A DNA stretch of 64,000 nucleotides from CAVPXC01 sp963709505 (GTDB lineage: Bacteria; Chloroflexota; Anaerolineae; JAAEKA01), in NCBI GenBank assembly GCA_963709505.1, contig CAVPXC010000011.1:62001-126000 (forward strand), written 5' to 3'. This document shows, piece by piece, positions 1-10,616 of this stretch; position 1 is the first letter of the stretch, and every line of letters starts with the position of its first letter. Below the pieces are notes generated by a model. That model was not told where the DNA came from, ran no database searches, and saw nothing but the letters and a program-made list of their open reading frames with translations. The position numbers and the translations under genes are program-made.

Positions 1-1870
<1,870 letters not shown>

Positions 1871-1946
1871 TGTCGTACCTCCGATCGTTTTTGGGTTGGG
1901 CCGGGCAACCCAGCGATAGTAGAAAAAATCTCTATCCAAACAGAGC

Positions 1947-1994
1947 AAAAAAGCCAGGCCAATCTCTGGTCAAGGAGACTGCGGTGTCCTGGCT
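1947..1994 (-). terminator. Possible attenuator hairpin in the rpoB leader
   Basis: On the minus strand AGCCAGG (1994-1988) pairs with CCTGGCT (1958-1952), followed directly by a run of T (1952-1947). It lies about 80 bases before the rpoB start and about 230 bases after its promoter. Inside the loop CCAG can pair alternatively with the CTGG of the 3' arm, so two exclusive folds are possible. This is the layout of a transcription attenuator, but the 29-base loop is long and function is inferred. Confidence 0.4.
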
Positions 1995-2226
1995 GGCAGG
2001 AGAGATGTCAGAGTCCCTTCCTGATGACTTAACTGCACGAAAGCAACTTTTTTGGCTTTTGACGGCACGCGCCAATCGCCCAAGCAAGACACGATCGTGA
2101 CCAGAGGCCCGACCGTTGGACATGGGCTTCAGTATAGTTCTGGAGAGGGATTGGCGGTTTAGATCGTCTCTATCAGACCGTTTTGCGCGTTTCTCTAATC
2201 TAACTTTGTTCGCACAGCAAAAGTAG

Positions 2227-2255
2227 ATGCTACCACAGAAAAGGTAACTTGTCAA
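2227..2255 (-). promoter_or_regulatory. Sigma-70-type promoter of rpoB
   Basis: On the minus strand a perfect TTGACA (2255-2250) is followed by a 17-base spacer and TAGCAT (2232-2227). Transcription would begin near 2220, giving an rpoB leader of about 350 bases. The rest of the 1871-2446 interval holds the attenuator-like hairpin and no convincing gene. Confidence 0.75.
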
Positions 2256-2446
2256 GCCCCAGTTTTCACGGCTTTTTTTGCCTCGAAGCCGAGGTCGTCA
2301 AACAGCGGATAGGGCGATCGATCCTACCAGGCTACGCTCATGGCGTGACCTGAGGTTTCTCACTCACACTGAAATCCTTCGAGCGTTGATTGAGGGAGGG
2401 AACCTTAAAATTTGACTGCACATGCAGAATTTGTTGCTATTGACCC

Positions 2447-2475
2447 TTGCAAAAACGCCTGAAGGGTGATATGAT
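2447..2475 (+). promoter_or_regulatory. Promoter of the mraZ / dcw cluster
   Basis: TTGCAA (2447-2452), a 17-base spacer and TATGAT (2470-2475) form a good sigma-70-type promoter. The predicted start point is near 2482, at the first of three direct repeats that match the MraZ operator layout. Confidence 0.7.
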
Positions 2476-2480
2476 GACGG

Positions 2481-2510
2481 AAAGTGGGAGAAAGTGGGAG
2501 AAAGTGGTTC
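2481..2510 (+). promoter_or_regulatory. MraZ operator: three direct repeats with 10-base period
   Basis: Two exact copies of AAAGTGGGAG and a third AAAGTGGTTC follow one another with a 10-base period. Known MraZ operators are TGGG-type direct repeats at this period, upstream of mraZ. Here they sit on the predicted transcription start, so bound MraZ should repress the cluster. A further GTGGGA pair in inverted orientation lies at about 2529-2542. Confidence 0.75.
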
Positions 2511-2601
2511 GATTTCTCTCGGATTCTTCCCACTTTGTGGGACAATAACTCGCACATTTGTTCTATTTATTGTTCTCTGTGGGACAGGCGGTCTAGCAGC
2601 A

Positions 2602-3030
2602 ATGTTGATTGGCCACTATGAGCACTCGCTGGACAATAAAGGGCGGCTGACGCTCCCATCTGAGTACGCCGAGGAACTGACGGCCGGCGTAGTGCTGACC
2701 CGTGGCATGGAGGCCTGCATGTACCTCTTTCCACGGGCCGAGTTCGAGCGTGTCGGCGTTCGACTGCGCGAGGAATCGCTGACCGATTCTCGGGCTCGCA
2801 AGTTGCGCCAGTGGCTCTTTCCCCAAGCCCACGCCTTAGAACCGGATCGCCAGCGCCGAGTGCTGATCCCGCAATGGCTGCGCGACCATGCCAATATCAC
2901 AGACAAGGTCTTGATCGCCGGTATGGACAACTACGTCGAGCTGTGGCAGCCCGACGCATGGCGCGAGCGTGACCGTACCCTGGCAGCCGAGCTGGAAGAC
3001 CAGGATTTCTTCGCCAGCTTGCACATATAA
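2602..3030 (+). CDS. mraZ: MraZ, transcriptional regulator of the dcw cluster
   Basis: MraZ is a DNA-binding protein with two AbrB/SpoVT-like domains that represses its own division and cell-wall operon. The 142-residue product begins MLIGHYEHSLDNKGRLTLP, the family's signature start (xxGxYxHSLDxKGRLxxP), and has the usual length. A second copy of the fold is visible near residues 80-120 (LEPDRQRRVLIPQWLRDHA). The frame is open from 2494, but the ATG at 2602 gives the family-consistent N terminus and the upstream part overlaps the operator repeats, so 2602 is preferred. It is the first gene of a plus-strand cluster that continues to ftsZ, with rsmH beginning 20 bases later. Confidence 0.93.
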   Translation: MLIGHYEHSLDNKGRLTLPSEYAEELTAGVVLTRGMEACMYLFPRAEFERVGVRLREESLTDSRARKLRQWLFPQAHALEPDRQRRVLIPQWLRDHANITDKVLIAGMDNYVELWQPDAWRERDRTLAAELEDQDFFASLHI

Positions 3031-3049
3031 TGTCGGAATCTCCGTTCCC

Positions 3050-4094
3050 ATGGCCCCGCCTACCGCCTCCGATCCGTTTGATGACCGTCAGCCGGCGGCG
3101 CCGGTACCAGGCACGGTTCACTTACCTGTGTTGGAGCAGGAGGTGCTCCGTTTCCTGGCGCCTCACCCAGACGGTCTGTACATCGATGCCACCGCCGGCG
3201 GCGGTGGTCATTCGCTTGCTATCCTGCAAGCGTCAACTTCAGGTGACGCGGCGCCTGTACCATCGGCCCTCTCTGCTGCTGGCGGAGCACGCAGTGGACG
3301 GGTTGCTGAGTCTCGATGCCGATCCGGCCGCAGTCGAGCGGGTGCGCCATCTGCTCGGAGCCTTCGGCGAACGATCGACAGTGGTGCACTCCAACTTTCG
3401 CTATCTCGCAACGATCGCACGGCAACACGGTTTTGTCGCCGTCGATGGAATCCTCATGGATTTGGGCTTGTCCAGCGATCAGTTGGAAAACGCCGGCAAG
3501 GGTTTCGCTATGTTGACCCAGGGCCCATTGGACATGCGCTTCGACCCAGGCCAGCCCTTGACAGCCGCTGACCTGGTCAATTCGACGAGCGAAGAGGATC
3601 TGGCAAACCTGATATATCGCTATGGCGAAGACCGTCTCTCGCGGCGCATCGCCCGGGCGATTGTCAGGGCCAGGCCGCTCAGCTCTACGTCGGAGCTGGC
3701 CGAAGTGATCAGGAGAGACGTGGGCCGGCGGGAGAAGATTCACCCGGCCACCCGAACGTTTCAAGCTCTGCGCATTGCGGTCAACGACGAGCTTGGCGCT
3801 CTGAGCGATGCCCTGCCTCAGGCCGCGGCGCTGCTACGTCCCGGTGGACGGCTGGCCGTGATCGCGTTTCATTCGCTCGAAGACCGCATCGTCAAACAGT
3901 TCATGCAGCGCGAGGCCACCGATTGTCTGTGTCCGCCCGAGGTGATGGTTTGCCAGTGTGGCCACAAGGCGAAATTGACGATCGTGACTCGCAAACCCGT
4001 CCAGGCAGCGCAGGCCGAGTTGAATCGAAACCCTCGCAGCCGCAGCGCAAAGCTCAGGGTAGCCGAACGGCTGCCTGACTTCACCATCGAGTAA
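3050..4094 (+). CDS. rsmH: 16S rRNA (cytosine1402-N4)-methyltransferase, frameshifted
   Basis: RsmH methylates N4 of C1402 in 16S rRNA using S-adenosylmethionine and normally follows mraZ. The N terminus (HLPVLEQEVLRFLAPHPDG, then the SAM-binding DATAGGGGHS) is in one frame. The rest (LLSLDADPAAVERV, GILMDLGLSSDQLENAGKG, MRFDPGQPLTAADLVN, HPATRTFQALRIAVNDE, FHSLEDRIVK) is in the frame one base further on. The change lies between about 3220 and 3290. Between GGHS and the LLSLDADP strand there are also roughly 15-20 residues more than expected. One extra base is the simplest explanation. The ATG at 3050 is the plausible start; its ribosome-binding site is weak. Confidence 0.88.
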
Positions 4095-4106
4095 GGAAAA
4101 ATCGCC

Positions 4107-4659
4107 ATGCTGGAGCGCACCGCCCTACCCAATCCGTCGCATCCCGCCCTACCCAATCCGTCGCGACCCGCCCCTGGCCTCCACCTGCCGAGGCGCGTGG
4201 GTATGTCGCCGCAATTCGTCCAATTTGCCCTCGTTGTGATGGGAATTGCACTGGTTACCTTCATTATGTACCTCTACGTGCTGCCAAATAGCCAGATCAA
4301 CGCAGGCCCGCACGCAGATTGCCCAACTGCAGGAGAGAAAGTCGGAACTGCACCGTCGAGACTCCGAGGTTTTGCAGGAAATTGCGCGTTATTCTGACCT
4401 GAAGACTCTGGAGATTCGAGCTCGCCAGATCGGCATGGGGCCTGTCCAAAGCGCAATCTACCTGAACATGCCGGAAGCGGGCGATCGTCAGGTCACCGAC
4501 CGAACCGCGCCGGCAGACACAGCCGGCGGCCGTGGTGCCGAGTTCAATGCACAGAACAAGTTGATGCTGGCAGGTGACTTCGAGCAACAGGCCAGGAAGC
4601 TGCTCAACGACGCATCCCATTGGGCCGACGGCATCCTGAGCCGGCTGCTGGGCGACTAG
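4107..4659 (+). CDS. ftsL: FtsL/DivIC-like small bitopic division protein, frameshifted
   Basis: A short proline-rich cytoplasmic tail is followed by one transmembrane segment (FVQFALVVMGIALVTFIMYL). After a +1 frame change near 4305 comes a coiled-coil stretch (ARTQIAQLQERKSELHRRD) and an IGMGPVQSAIYLNMP segment typical of FtsL-type proteins. Sequence conservation is low in this family, so the name rests on topology, coiled coil and position between rsmH and ftsI. FtsL bridges FtsQ/FtsB and FtsW/FtsI in the divisome. The tail contains a direct repeat (two copies of CGCCCTACCCAATCCGTCGC). The C-terminal 60 residues are hydrophilic and unassigned. AAGGA precedes the ATG at 4107; ATG 4203 is an alternative. 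Confidence 0.68.
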
Positions 4660-4690
4660 CGGATCTGATCCCTTGGAGTAATGACTGGTC

Positions 4691-6438
4691 ATGACTACAA
4701 AGCCCTCGGTTCCAACTTGGCGGATACTCACGGTGGCTGTTGCCATCTTTGTGGGTTTTCTGTTATTGATCGTCCAACTGGTACGGTGGCAGGTGGTTCA
4801 GCGTGGCGAGTTTCTGCCAGAGTCTGGCATTCCTGCCAGCAGCACTGGCAGGAATGTTCCTGCACGCGGACCAGAGCGAGGCGCGATTGTCGACATCAAC
4901 GGCGCTCCGTTTGCTTTTGACAGCTTCCATTGGGAGATCTGGGTAGAGCCTTGGCTGGTGCCTGACGGCAACGAGACAGCCCTTGCGGCGCGATTGATCC
5001 AGACCTTGGGGCCGAGCCTGCAAGTGTCGCCCGAGGATCTGCAACAGGGGCTGCTGGCACATGAGGTGAAGATCATCACGCTGACCAGAACCGCACCGCA
5101 GCCGGTCGGCCAGGCGATCACGGAATGGGACGACGCACCCGGTGTCGTCGCTAAGCCGTTCCCAGGCCGCTACTACCCACAAGGCGCGCTCGCATCGCAC
5201 ATACTTGGCTTCGTCAACACCGTGCCGCAGGCGTTCTACGGCGTTGAGCAGTACTACGACAACTATCTGGTCGATGTCAAGACGCCATGGTTCCCCTCGG
5301 ATCCGAAAGTCCAATCGGTCTATCGCCAACTTCCTGCTGGCTGGCAGGAGATCCTGCCATCGGCCGTCGGACAGGACCTGGTCCTGACAATCGATCGTCG
5401 CGTCCAAGCCATCACTGAACGGATTTTGGCTGAAGCCATCGGCATGTATCAAGGCGGAGTTGGGCACGATCGTCGTGATGGACCCAAAGACAGGCGCTAT
5501 CCTGGCCATGGCCAGCCTGCCGGCCTACGATCCCAATCAGTATGCCAACACCCAGACCGAACTCCTGTCCAACCCAGCGATCACCAAACCGTATGAGCCT
5601 GGCTCGGTGTTCAAGATCGTGACGATGGCGGCGGGAATCGACGCCGGGCTGGTGACCCCGTCCACGGTGCTGACTGACTCGCTGTCGATTGATGTCGGCG
5701 GCCGCACCATCTATAATTCCGTCTTCCGAACGTACGGTAAGGTCTCTGTGCGTGAGGCCTTGGTGCGTTCGTTGAACATCCCGACGGCCGAAGTGGCGTT
5801 GATGTTGGAAGAATCGCGTTTTTATCAGTACGTCCGGCGCTTCGGTTTTGGCCAGCTAACCGAAGTGGATCTGGCCAACGAAAGCTCAGGCACGGTCAAG
5901 GTGCCAGGCGATCGCCTGTGGAGCCAGGTTGACCTGGCGACAAATGCCTTTGGCCAGGGCCTGGCCGTCACGCCCGCTACAGATGGTGCGCGCTACTGCC
6001 GTTATCGCCAACGGCGGCATGTTGGTCAAGCCACACGTCGTCGATTCCATGGTCTTCCGCGGACGTATCATCAAACCTGATACCGCGCCAGCGCGGCGGG
6101 TCATTAAACCGGAGACGGCCCAGCAAGTCAAGGACATGATGGTTGATGTTGTCGAGGAAGGCTCGTTCGCGGCTTCGGTTAAAGGGTACTCCGTGGCTGG
6201 CAAGACGGGCACTGCACAGGTAGCCATCGGTGGAAGTTATAGCCCGACGGAGACTATCCATTCTTTCGTAGGTTTCGTTCCTGCCGACGATCCCAAGCTT
6301 GTGGCCCTGGTGAAGCTCGATGTACCCAAGACGCATCCCTGGGCTGACAGCACCGCTGCACCGACGTTTTCCAGATTGGCGACAGAGCTGTTACGTCTCT
6401 GGCGTGTACCGCCTGAGCAGGTAGTCCAAAAACCATGA
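4691..6438 (+). CDS. ftsI: Division-specific transpeptidase (class B PBP / FtsI), two frameshifts
   Basis: FtsI crosslinks septal peptidoglycan in the periplasm. One N-terminal membrane anchor (residues about 12-32) is followed by the dimerisation domain (GRNVPARGPERGAIVDING) and the transpeptidase domain. All three active-site motifs are visible: the SxxK serine in YEPGSVFKIV (about 5603), SLN in VRSLNIPTAE (about 5772), and KTG in VAGKTGTAQVA (about 6205). No PASTA domain is present. Two +1 frame changes are needed, near 5450 (before ELGTIVVMDPKTG) and near 5972 (in AVTPLQMVRATAVIANGG); the second is in a CCC run. The stop overlaps the murF start as ATGA. Essential motifs on both sides argue for assembly indels rather than gene decay. 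Confidence 0.9.
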
Positions 6439-7900
6439 ATGTGACGCTGCTCGACGTATGGCACGCACTAACCACACAAACAAGCGAGTCTTCCCTGGTC
6501 GGGCTTGCTGCAACGCGCCCGCTGTCGGCGGTCGTGGTCGACAGCCGGCAGGCCGGGGCAGGCAGCCTATTTGTGGCCTTGCCGGGCGAGCATACCGACG
6601 GCCACAACTTCGTGGCGCACGCTTTTAGCCGTGGTGCTCTGGCCGCGCTCATCAGTCGTCCGGTAGATGGACCCTTTCTGACCCTGGATGCTCGCCAAGC
6701 CTGGCCAGAGGGCTGTCTTGGCAGTCCGGTGAACCCGTGTGCATCCTGGTGGATAACACGCAGGTCGCTTTACAGCAGGTTGCCGCCGCCTGGCGCACCC
6801 GCTTCTCGCCGCGCGTGATCGCGGTCACCGGAAGTGTAGGTAAGACAACGACCAAAGAGATCATCGCCGCTGTGCTCGACCAGCACTTTGTGACTCTCAA
6901 GAGCCCCGGCAATCTCAACAATGAGATCGGCCTGCCGCTCACCGTGCTGCAGATGGAAGAGCGTCACGAAAGGGTCGTGCTGGAAATGGGCATGTACGCC
7001 GTCGGCGAGATCGCCCAACTCTGTCGTATTGCCCGCCCTCAGGTCGGTGTGATCACCAATGTCGGACCGGTGCATCTGGAGCGGTTGGGTACACTCGAGC
7101 GTATTGCCCAGGCGAAGGCCGAGCTGGTGCAGGCGTTGCCGGCTGATGGCGTCGCCGTGCTCAACGCCGACGACCCTTTGGTGTCCGCAATGGCGGGCCA
7201 GACCAACGCCCGGGTCTTCCGATATGGCCTTGCATCCGACGCCGAACTCTGGGCTGATGACATTGTGGGCGAGGGCTTGGAGGGCATCCGTTTTCGGTTT
7301 CATTACCAGGGCGATGTGGTGCATGTGCGGGTGCCGCTGCTTGGCCGTCACAGTGTGCACACCGCCCTCCGCGCGACAGCAGTCGGTCTGATCGAGGGCC
7401 TGAGCTGGGAGGAAATCGTTGCCGGGCTGCAAAACGTGGATACTCAACTGCGTCTGATGGTCGTACGTGCCGTGAACGGAGCGACCTTGCTGGACGACAC
7501 CTACAACGCCAGCCCAGCCTCTACCCTGGCCGCCCTAAACCTGCTGGCCGACTTGTCGGTGGGCAACGGGCGGCGTATCGCGGTCCTGGGCGACATGTTG
7601 GAGCTAGGCAGCTATGAGGAGGAAGGCCATCGCATCGTTGGCGCGCGCGTGGCAGATGTGGTCGACACGCTGATTACGGTAGGCCAGCGGGCTCGGCTGA
7701 TTGCCGAGGAGGCCGTGGCGGCCGGCCTACCGGCGAGCAAAGTGCAGGCCGTGGAAGATTCCGAAACCGCTCTTGTTAGGTTGCGCGCAATGCTTGGCCC
7801 AGGCGACGTCGTGTTGGTCAAGGGATCACGCGTGTCGCACATGGACGAGATCGCTACGGCGCTCAGCTCGATTCCGGATGCCAAGCGCGAGGAGGCATAG
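6435..7900 (+). CDS. murF: UDP-MurNAc-tripeptide:D-Ala-D-Ala ligase, frameshifted
   Basis: MurF adds D-Ala-D-Ala to the UDP-MurNAc-tripeptide in the cytoplasm with ATP. The N-terminal substrate-binding domain (VVVDSRQAGAGSLFVALPGE, HTDGHNF) is in the first frame. After a -1 (or +2) change near 6700-6720 come CILVDNTQVALQQVA, the ATP-binding GSVGKTTTKE, the SPGNLNNEIGLPLTVL stretch, and the C-terminal DDTYNASPASTLAAL and VLGDMLELG motifs. All core Mur-ligase residues are present. It starts on the ATGA that overlaps the ftsI stop and ends eight bases before mraY, consistent with one transcript. Confidence 0.91.
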
Positions 7901-7907
7901 CAACCCT

Positions 7908-8912
7908 ATGGCCTACCCTTTGGCCCTGGGCGCCATCACCTTTTTCCTGGCTGTTATCTGGGGTCGGCCCTTGATCAACTGGCTCATCCGCAACGAGATG
8001 GGCAAGAAAATCCGGGTTGAAGAACCTGGCGCGCATCAACTCAAGATGGGCACGCCCACCATGGGTGGGCTGATGGTCATCATCCCTGTTCTGGTGATCA
8101 CCGGTGCACTGAATATCGCCAACTTGTTGGGCTTCAATTTCATCGGACAATCGGTCCTGATTCCATTGATCACGCTCGTAGCCTTTGGCTTGCTTGGCCT
8201 GATCGACGACCTGGAAGGCATTCGGGGTAAGCGGGCCAAGGGTGAGGGCATTATGGCTCGTACAAAAGCGAGCTGGCAGGTCATCTTTGCGCTGATCATC
8301 GCCTTGATCCTGCACTTTGGTCCAACTGAGCTGCGTAGCGTGGCGATCCCGGGCATTACCGATCGCATCGATATCGGCCTTCTGTGGGTGCTTGTTGCAG
8401 CGCTCATCATCGTCTTCACGTCGAATGCCGTCAATCTCACCGATGGGTTGGATGGGCTGGCCGGCTCGCTGGCCGCGGTTGCCTTTGCCTGCTTTGGCGT
8501 GATCGCCTATTTGCAGGGACAGGTCTGGCTGGCAGCCTTCTGCTTCACGATGGTCGGTGCGCTGCTGGCTTTCCTATGGTTCAACGCCCACCCGGCAGAG
8601 CTGTTTATGGGCGACGTCGGCTCGTTGGCTATCGGGGCAACCCTGGCCGTAGTGGCGTTAATGACAGGCCAATGGCTCCTTCTGCCGATCGTGGGCGCAA
8701 TGTTCTTCGCCGAGGCCGGCTCGGTGATGTTACAAGTCTCTTGGTTCAAATTCACCAAGCGTCGCTACGGCCAGGGCCGGCGCATTTTCAAGATGAGCCC
8801 GCTGCACTATCACTTCGAGCTCAAAGGCTGGAGCGAAACCCAAGTGATGCAGCGCTTCTTTTTGTGTGGCATCCTGGCTGGGATGCTGGGCGTGGCTCTT
8901 GCGCTCATATAG
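7908..8912 (+). CDS. mraY: Phospho-N-acetylmuramoyl-pentapeptide-transferase
   Basis: MraY transfers phospho-MurNAc-pentapeptide to undecaprenyl phosphate at the inner membrane, making lipid I. The 334-residue product has about ten membrane spans and the family signatures: KMGTPTMGGLM near residue 45, the loop LGLIDDLEGIRGKRAKGEG, NAVNLTDGLDGLAG with its metal-binding aspartates, and the C-terminal FKMSPLHYHFELKGWSE. Length is normal and the frame intact. A longer open frame exists upstream of 7908 but lies inside murF; ATG 7908 follows a GGAGG. The intergenic space after it is filled by a heptad inverted repeat. Confidence 0.96.
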   Translation: MAYPLALGAITFFLAVIWGRPLINWLIRNEMGKKIRVEEPGAHQLKMGTPTMGGLMVIIPVLVITGALNIANLLGFNFIGQSVLIPLITLVAFGLLGLIDDLEGIRGKRAKGEGIMARTKASWQVIFALIIALILHFGPTELRSVAIPGITDRIDIGLLWVLVAALIIVFTSNAVNLTDGLDGLAGSLAAVAFACFGVIAYLQGQVWLAAFCFTMVGALLAFLWFNAHPAELFMGDVGSLAIGATLAVVALMTGQWLLLPIVGAMFFAEAGSVMLQVSWFKFTKRRYGQGRRIFKMSPLHYHFELKGWSETQVMQRFFLCGILAGMLGVALALI

Positions 8913-8913
8913 G

Positions 8914-9015
8914 AGTGTCAGGTGTCAAGGAGTGTCAAGTGTCATGTGAAATTCGCAGTTTCTGACACTTGACACCTGACACTTGCACACACCGACACCT
9001 GACACTCCGACACTC
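8914..9015. repeat. Heptad inverted repeat, word GTGTCAA/GTGTCAGG
   Basis: Left arm 8914-8944 is built of GTGTCA words with 1-2 base linkers. Right arm 8962-9014 is built of the reverse-complement TGACAC words. The centre is about 17 bases. The right arm runs directly into the murD ATG, leaving no recognisable ribosome-binding site. The same word reappears at 41608-41760. Confidence 0.85.
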
Positions 9016-10605
9016 ATGACCCTAACCACCTACGCCGGAAAGCACGTCGTCATCCTCGGCCTCGCCCGACAGGGCACGGCCTTGGCGCGCTTCTTTCTAG
9101 GTGCAGGCGCTCAGGTGACAATCAGCGACGTTGCTTCGGCCGACCAGCTGGCTGGACCGCTGACCGAGCTGGACGGTACGATGGTGCGCTTGGTTCTCGG
9201 CAGTCATCCGTTCGACTTGTTAGACGGCTGTGACTTGCTCTGCCTCAGCGGCGGCGTGCCGCCCCAGATCCCGCTCGTGGAGGCGGCACGCCGGCAGGGC
9301 ATTCCTCTCAGCAACGACGCGATTCTCACCATCGAGCGCAGCCCGGCGCCGGCCATCGGGATCACCGGCTCGAGCGGTAAGACGACGACGACGACGCTTG
9401 TGGGTTTGATGCTTCAGGCGGCGGTGGAGAGTGGAGAGTGGAGGGTGGAGGGTGGAGAGAGCAGAGTAGAGAGTGATGGCGTAGAAGAGGACCGCTTGCC
9501 CTTCACCCTCCACTCTCCACTCTCCACCCTCCACCCTCCCCGCATCTGGGTCGGTGGCAACATCGGCGTGCCGCTGGTGGACAGGCTGGAGCAAATCCGG
9601 GCCGCCGATTGGCTGGTGCTGGAGCTCTCGAGTTTTCAGCTTGAGCTTTTCGACGCCGCGGCGGGTGGCTACTCGCTCAGTCCGCACGTGGCGGCCATCT
9701 TAAACATCACACCCAATCACCTGGATCGGCATCCTTCGATGGCGCACTATGCCGCCTGCAAGGCAAACATCCTGCGTTGGCAAGGAACCCTGCCTCGGGT
9801 GCAGACGACGACTGGCCAGGCGCTTGAGCCAGTGACCGTACTCGGCGCCGACGATGCAGTCACAGGTAAATGGTTGCGCACCGGTCGGGTCGAAATCGAC
9901 GCCGGCAAAGGCCAACAAGCGTGCTCTTTTCCATTGACCAAGCAACTGCTGGGCTTTGGGCTCGGCGAGCCAGTGGGTGACGGGTGCTGGCTGGATCGCA
10001 ACCGGATCATTCTGCGCGCCGACGCCGTCGATCGACCCGTGCTGGATGTTGGCAAGATTCAGTTGAGCGGTCGACATAATGTTCAAAACATAGCGGCGGC
10101 CTGTGCCATCGCGGGCGCAGCTGGGGTTGAGCCAGAGGCCATGGCCCAGGTCGCAAATACCTTCACCGGCGTTGAACACCGCCTTGAGCTGGTGCGAGAG
10201 TTGCATGGCGTGCGTTGGTACAACAATTCCATCGCTACTGCGCCGGAACGGGCGACAGCGGCGCTGCACAGCTTCGATGAGCCGATCATCTTGCTGGCAG
10301 GTGGACGAGACAAGAAACTGCCCTGGGATGAGTTCGCCCGCTTGGCGCATCAGCGGGTGAGAGTGCTGGTCGTCTTCGGCGAGGCGGCTGGACTGATCGA
10401 GCGAGCAGTGACCGGCTATTCTGAGGACGACGATGATATGCAGCTGATCCGTTGCACTGACCTGGCCGATGCCGTGATGGCTGCTGCGCGGACGGCCCGC
10501 GCGGGCGATGTTGTATTGCTCTCGCCCGGCGGAACGAGTTTTGATGCATACAAGGACTTTGCCGCCCGCGGCGAACATTTTCGCTCGTTGGTGAAGGCAC
10601 TGTAA
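9016..10605 (+). CDS. murD: UDP-MurNAc-L-alanine:D-glutamate ligase with in-frame repeat insertion
   Basis: MurD adds D-glutamate to UDP-MurNAc-L-Ala. It shows the N-terminal Rossmann start (VVILGLARQGTALARFF), the ATP-binding GITGSSGKTTTTT (near 9360), NITPNHLDRHPSM, and the C-terminal NNSIATAPERATAAL, ILLAGGRDKKLPWDEF and LLSPGGTSFDAYKDF motifs. Between the P-loop helix and the VGGNIGVPLVDRL strand there are about 40 extra residues encoded by a GTGGAGA-type inverted repeat (9422-9540), read through in frame. The frame is open from 8983, but that part is repeat DNA, so ATG 9016 is chosen. The missing Shine-Dalgarno suggests translational coupling or weak initiation. Confidence 0.93.
   Translation: MTLTTYAGKHVVILGLARQGTALARFFLGAGAQVTISDVASADQLAGPLTELDGTMVRLVLGSHPFDLLDGCDLLCLSGGVPPQIPLVEAARRQGIPLSNDAILTIERSPAPAIGITGSSGKTTTTTLVGLMLQAAVESGEWRVEGGESRVESDGVEEDRLPFTLHSPLSTLHPPRIWVGGNIGVPLVDRLEQIRAADWLVLELSSFQLELFDAAAGGYSLSPHVAAILNITPNHLDRHPSMAHYAACKANILRWQGTLPRVQTTTGQALEPVTVLGADDAVTGKWLRTGRVEIDAGKGQQACSFPLTKQLLGFGLGEPVGDGCWLDRNRIILRADAVDRPVLDVGKIQLSGRHNVQNIAAACAIAGAAGVEPEAMAQVANTFTGVEHRLELVRELHGVRWYNNSIATAPERATAALHSFDEPIILLAGGRDKKLPWDEFARLAHQRVRVLVVFGEAAGLIERAVTGYSEDDDDMQLIRCTDLADAVMAAARTARAGDVVLLSPGGTSFDAYKDFAARGEHFRSLVKAL
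9422..9540. repeat. Heptad inverted repeat inside murD, word GTGGAGA/GTGGAGG
   Basis: The left arm (9424-9460) is five GTGGAGA/G heptads in tandem. The right arm (about 9503-9540) is the reverse complement, CTCTCCA/CCCTCCA heptads. The ~120-base unit keeps the murD frame and adds residues such as VESGEWRVEGGES and LHSPLSTLHPP. A related single-sided tract is at 56450. Confidence 0.88.
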
Positions 10606-10616
10606 GACGAGGATTC

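Noticed and set aside
4763..5509. A 248-codon minus-strand open frame
   Set aside because: Antisense to ftsI, with no domain features and no ribosome-binding site.
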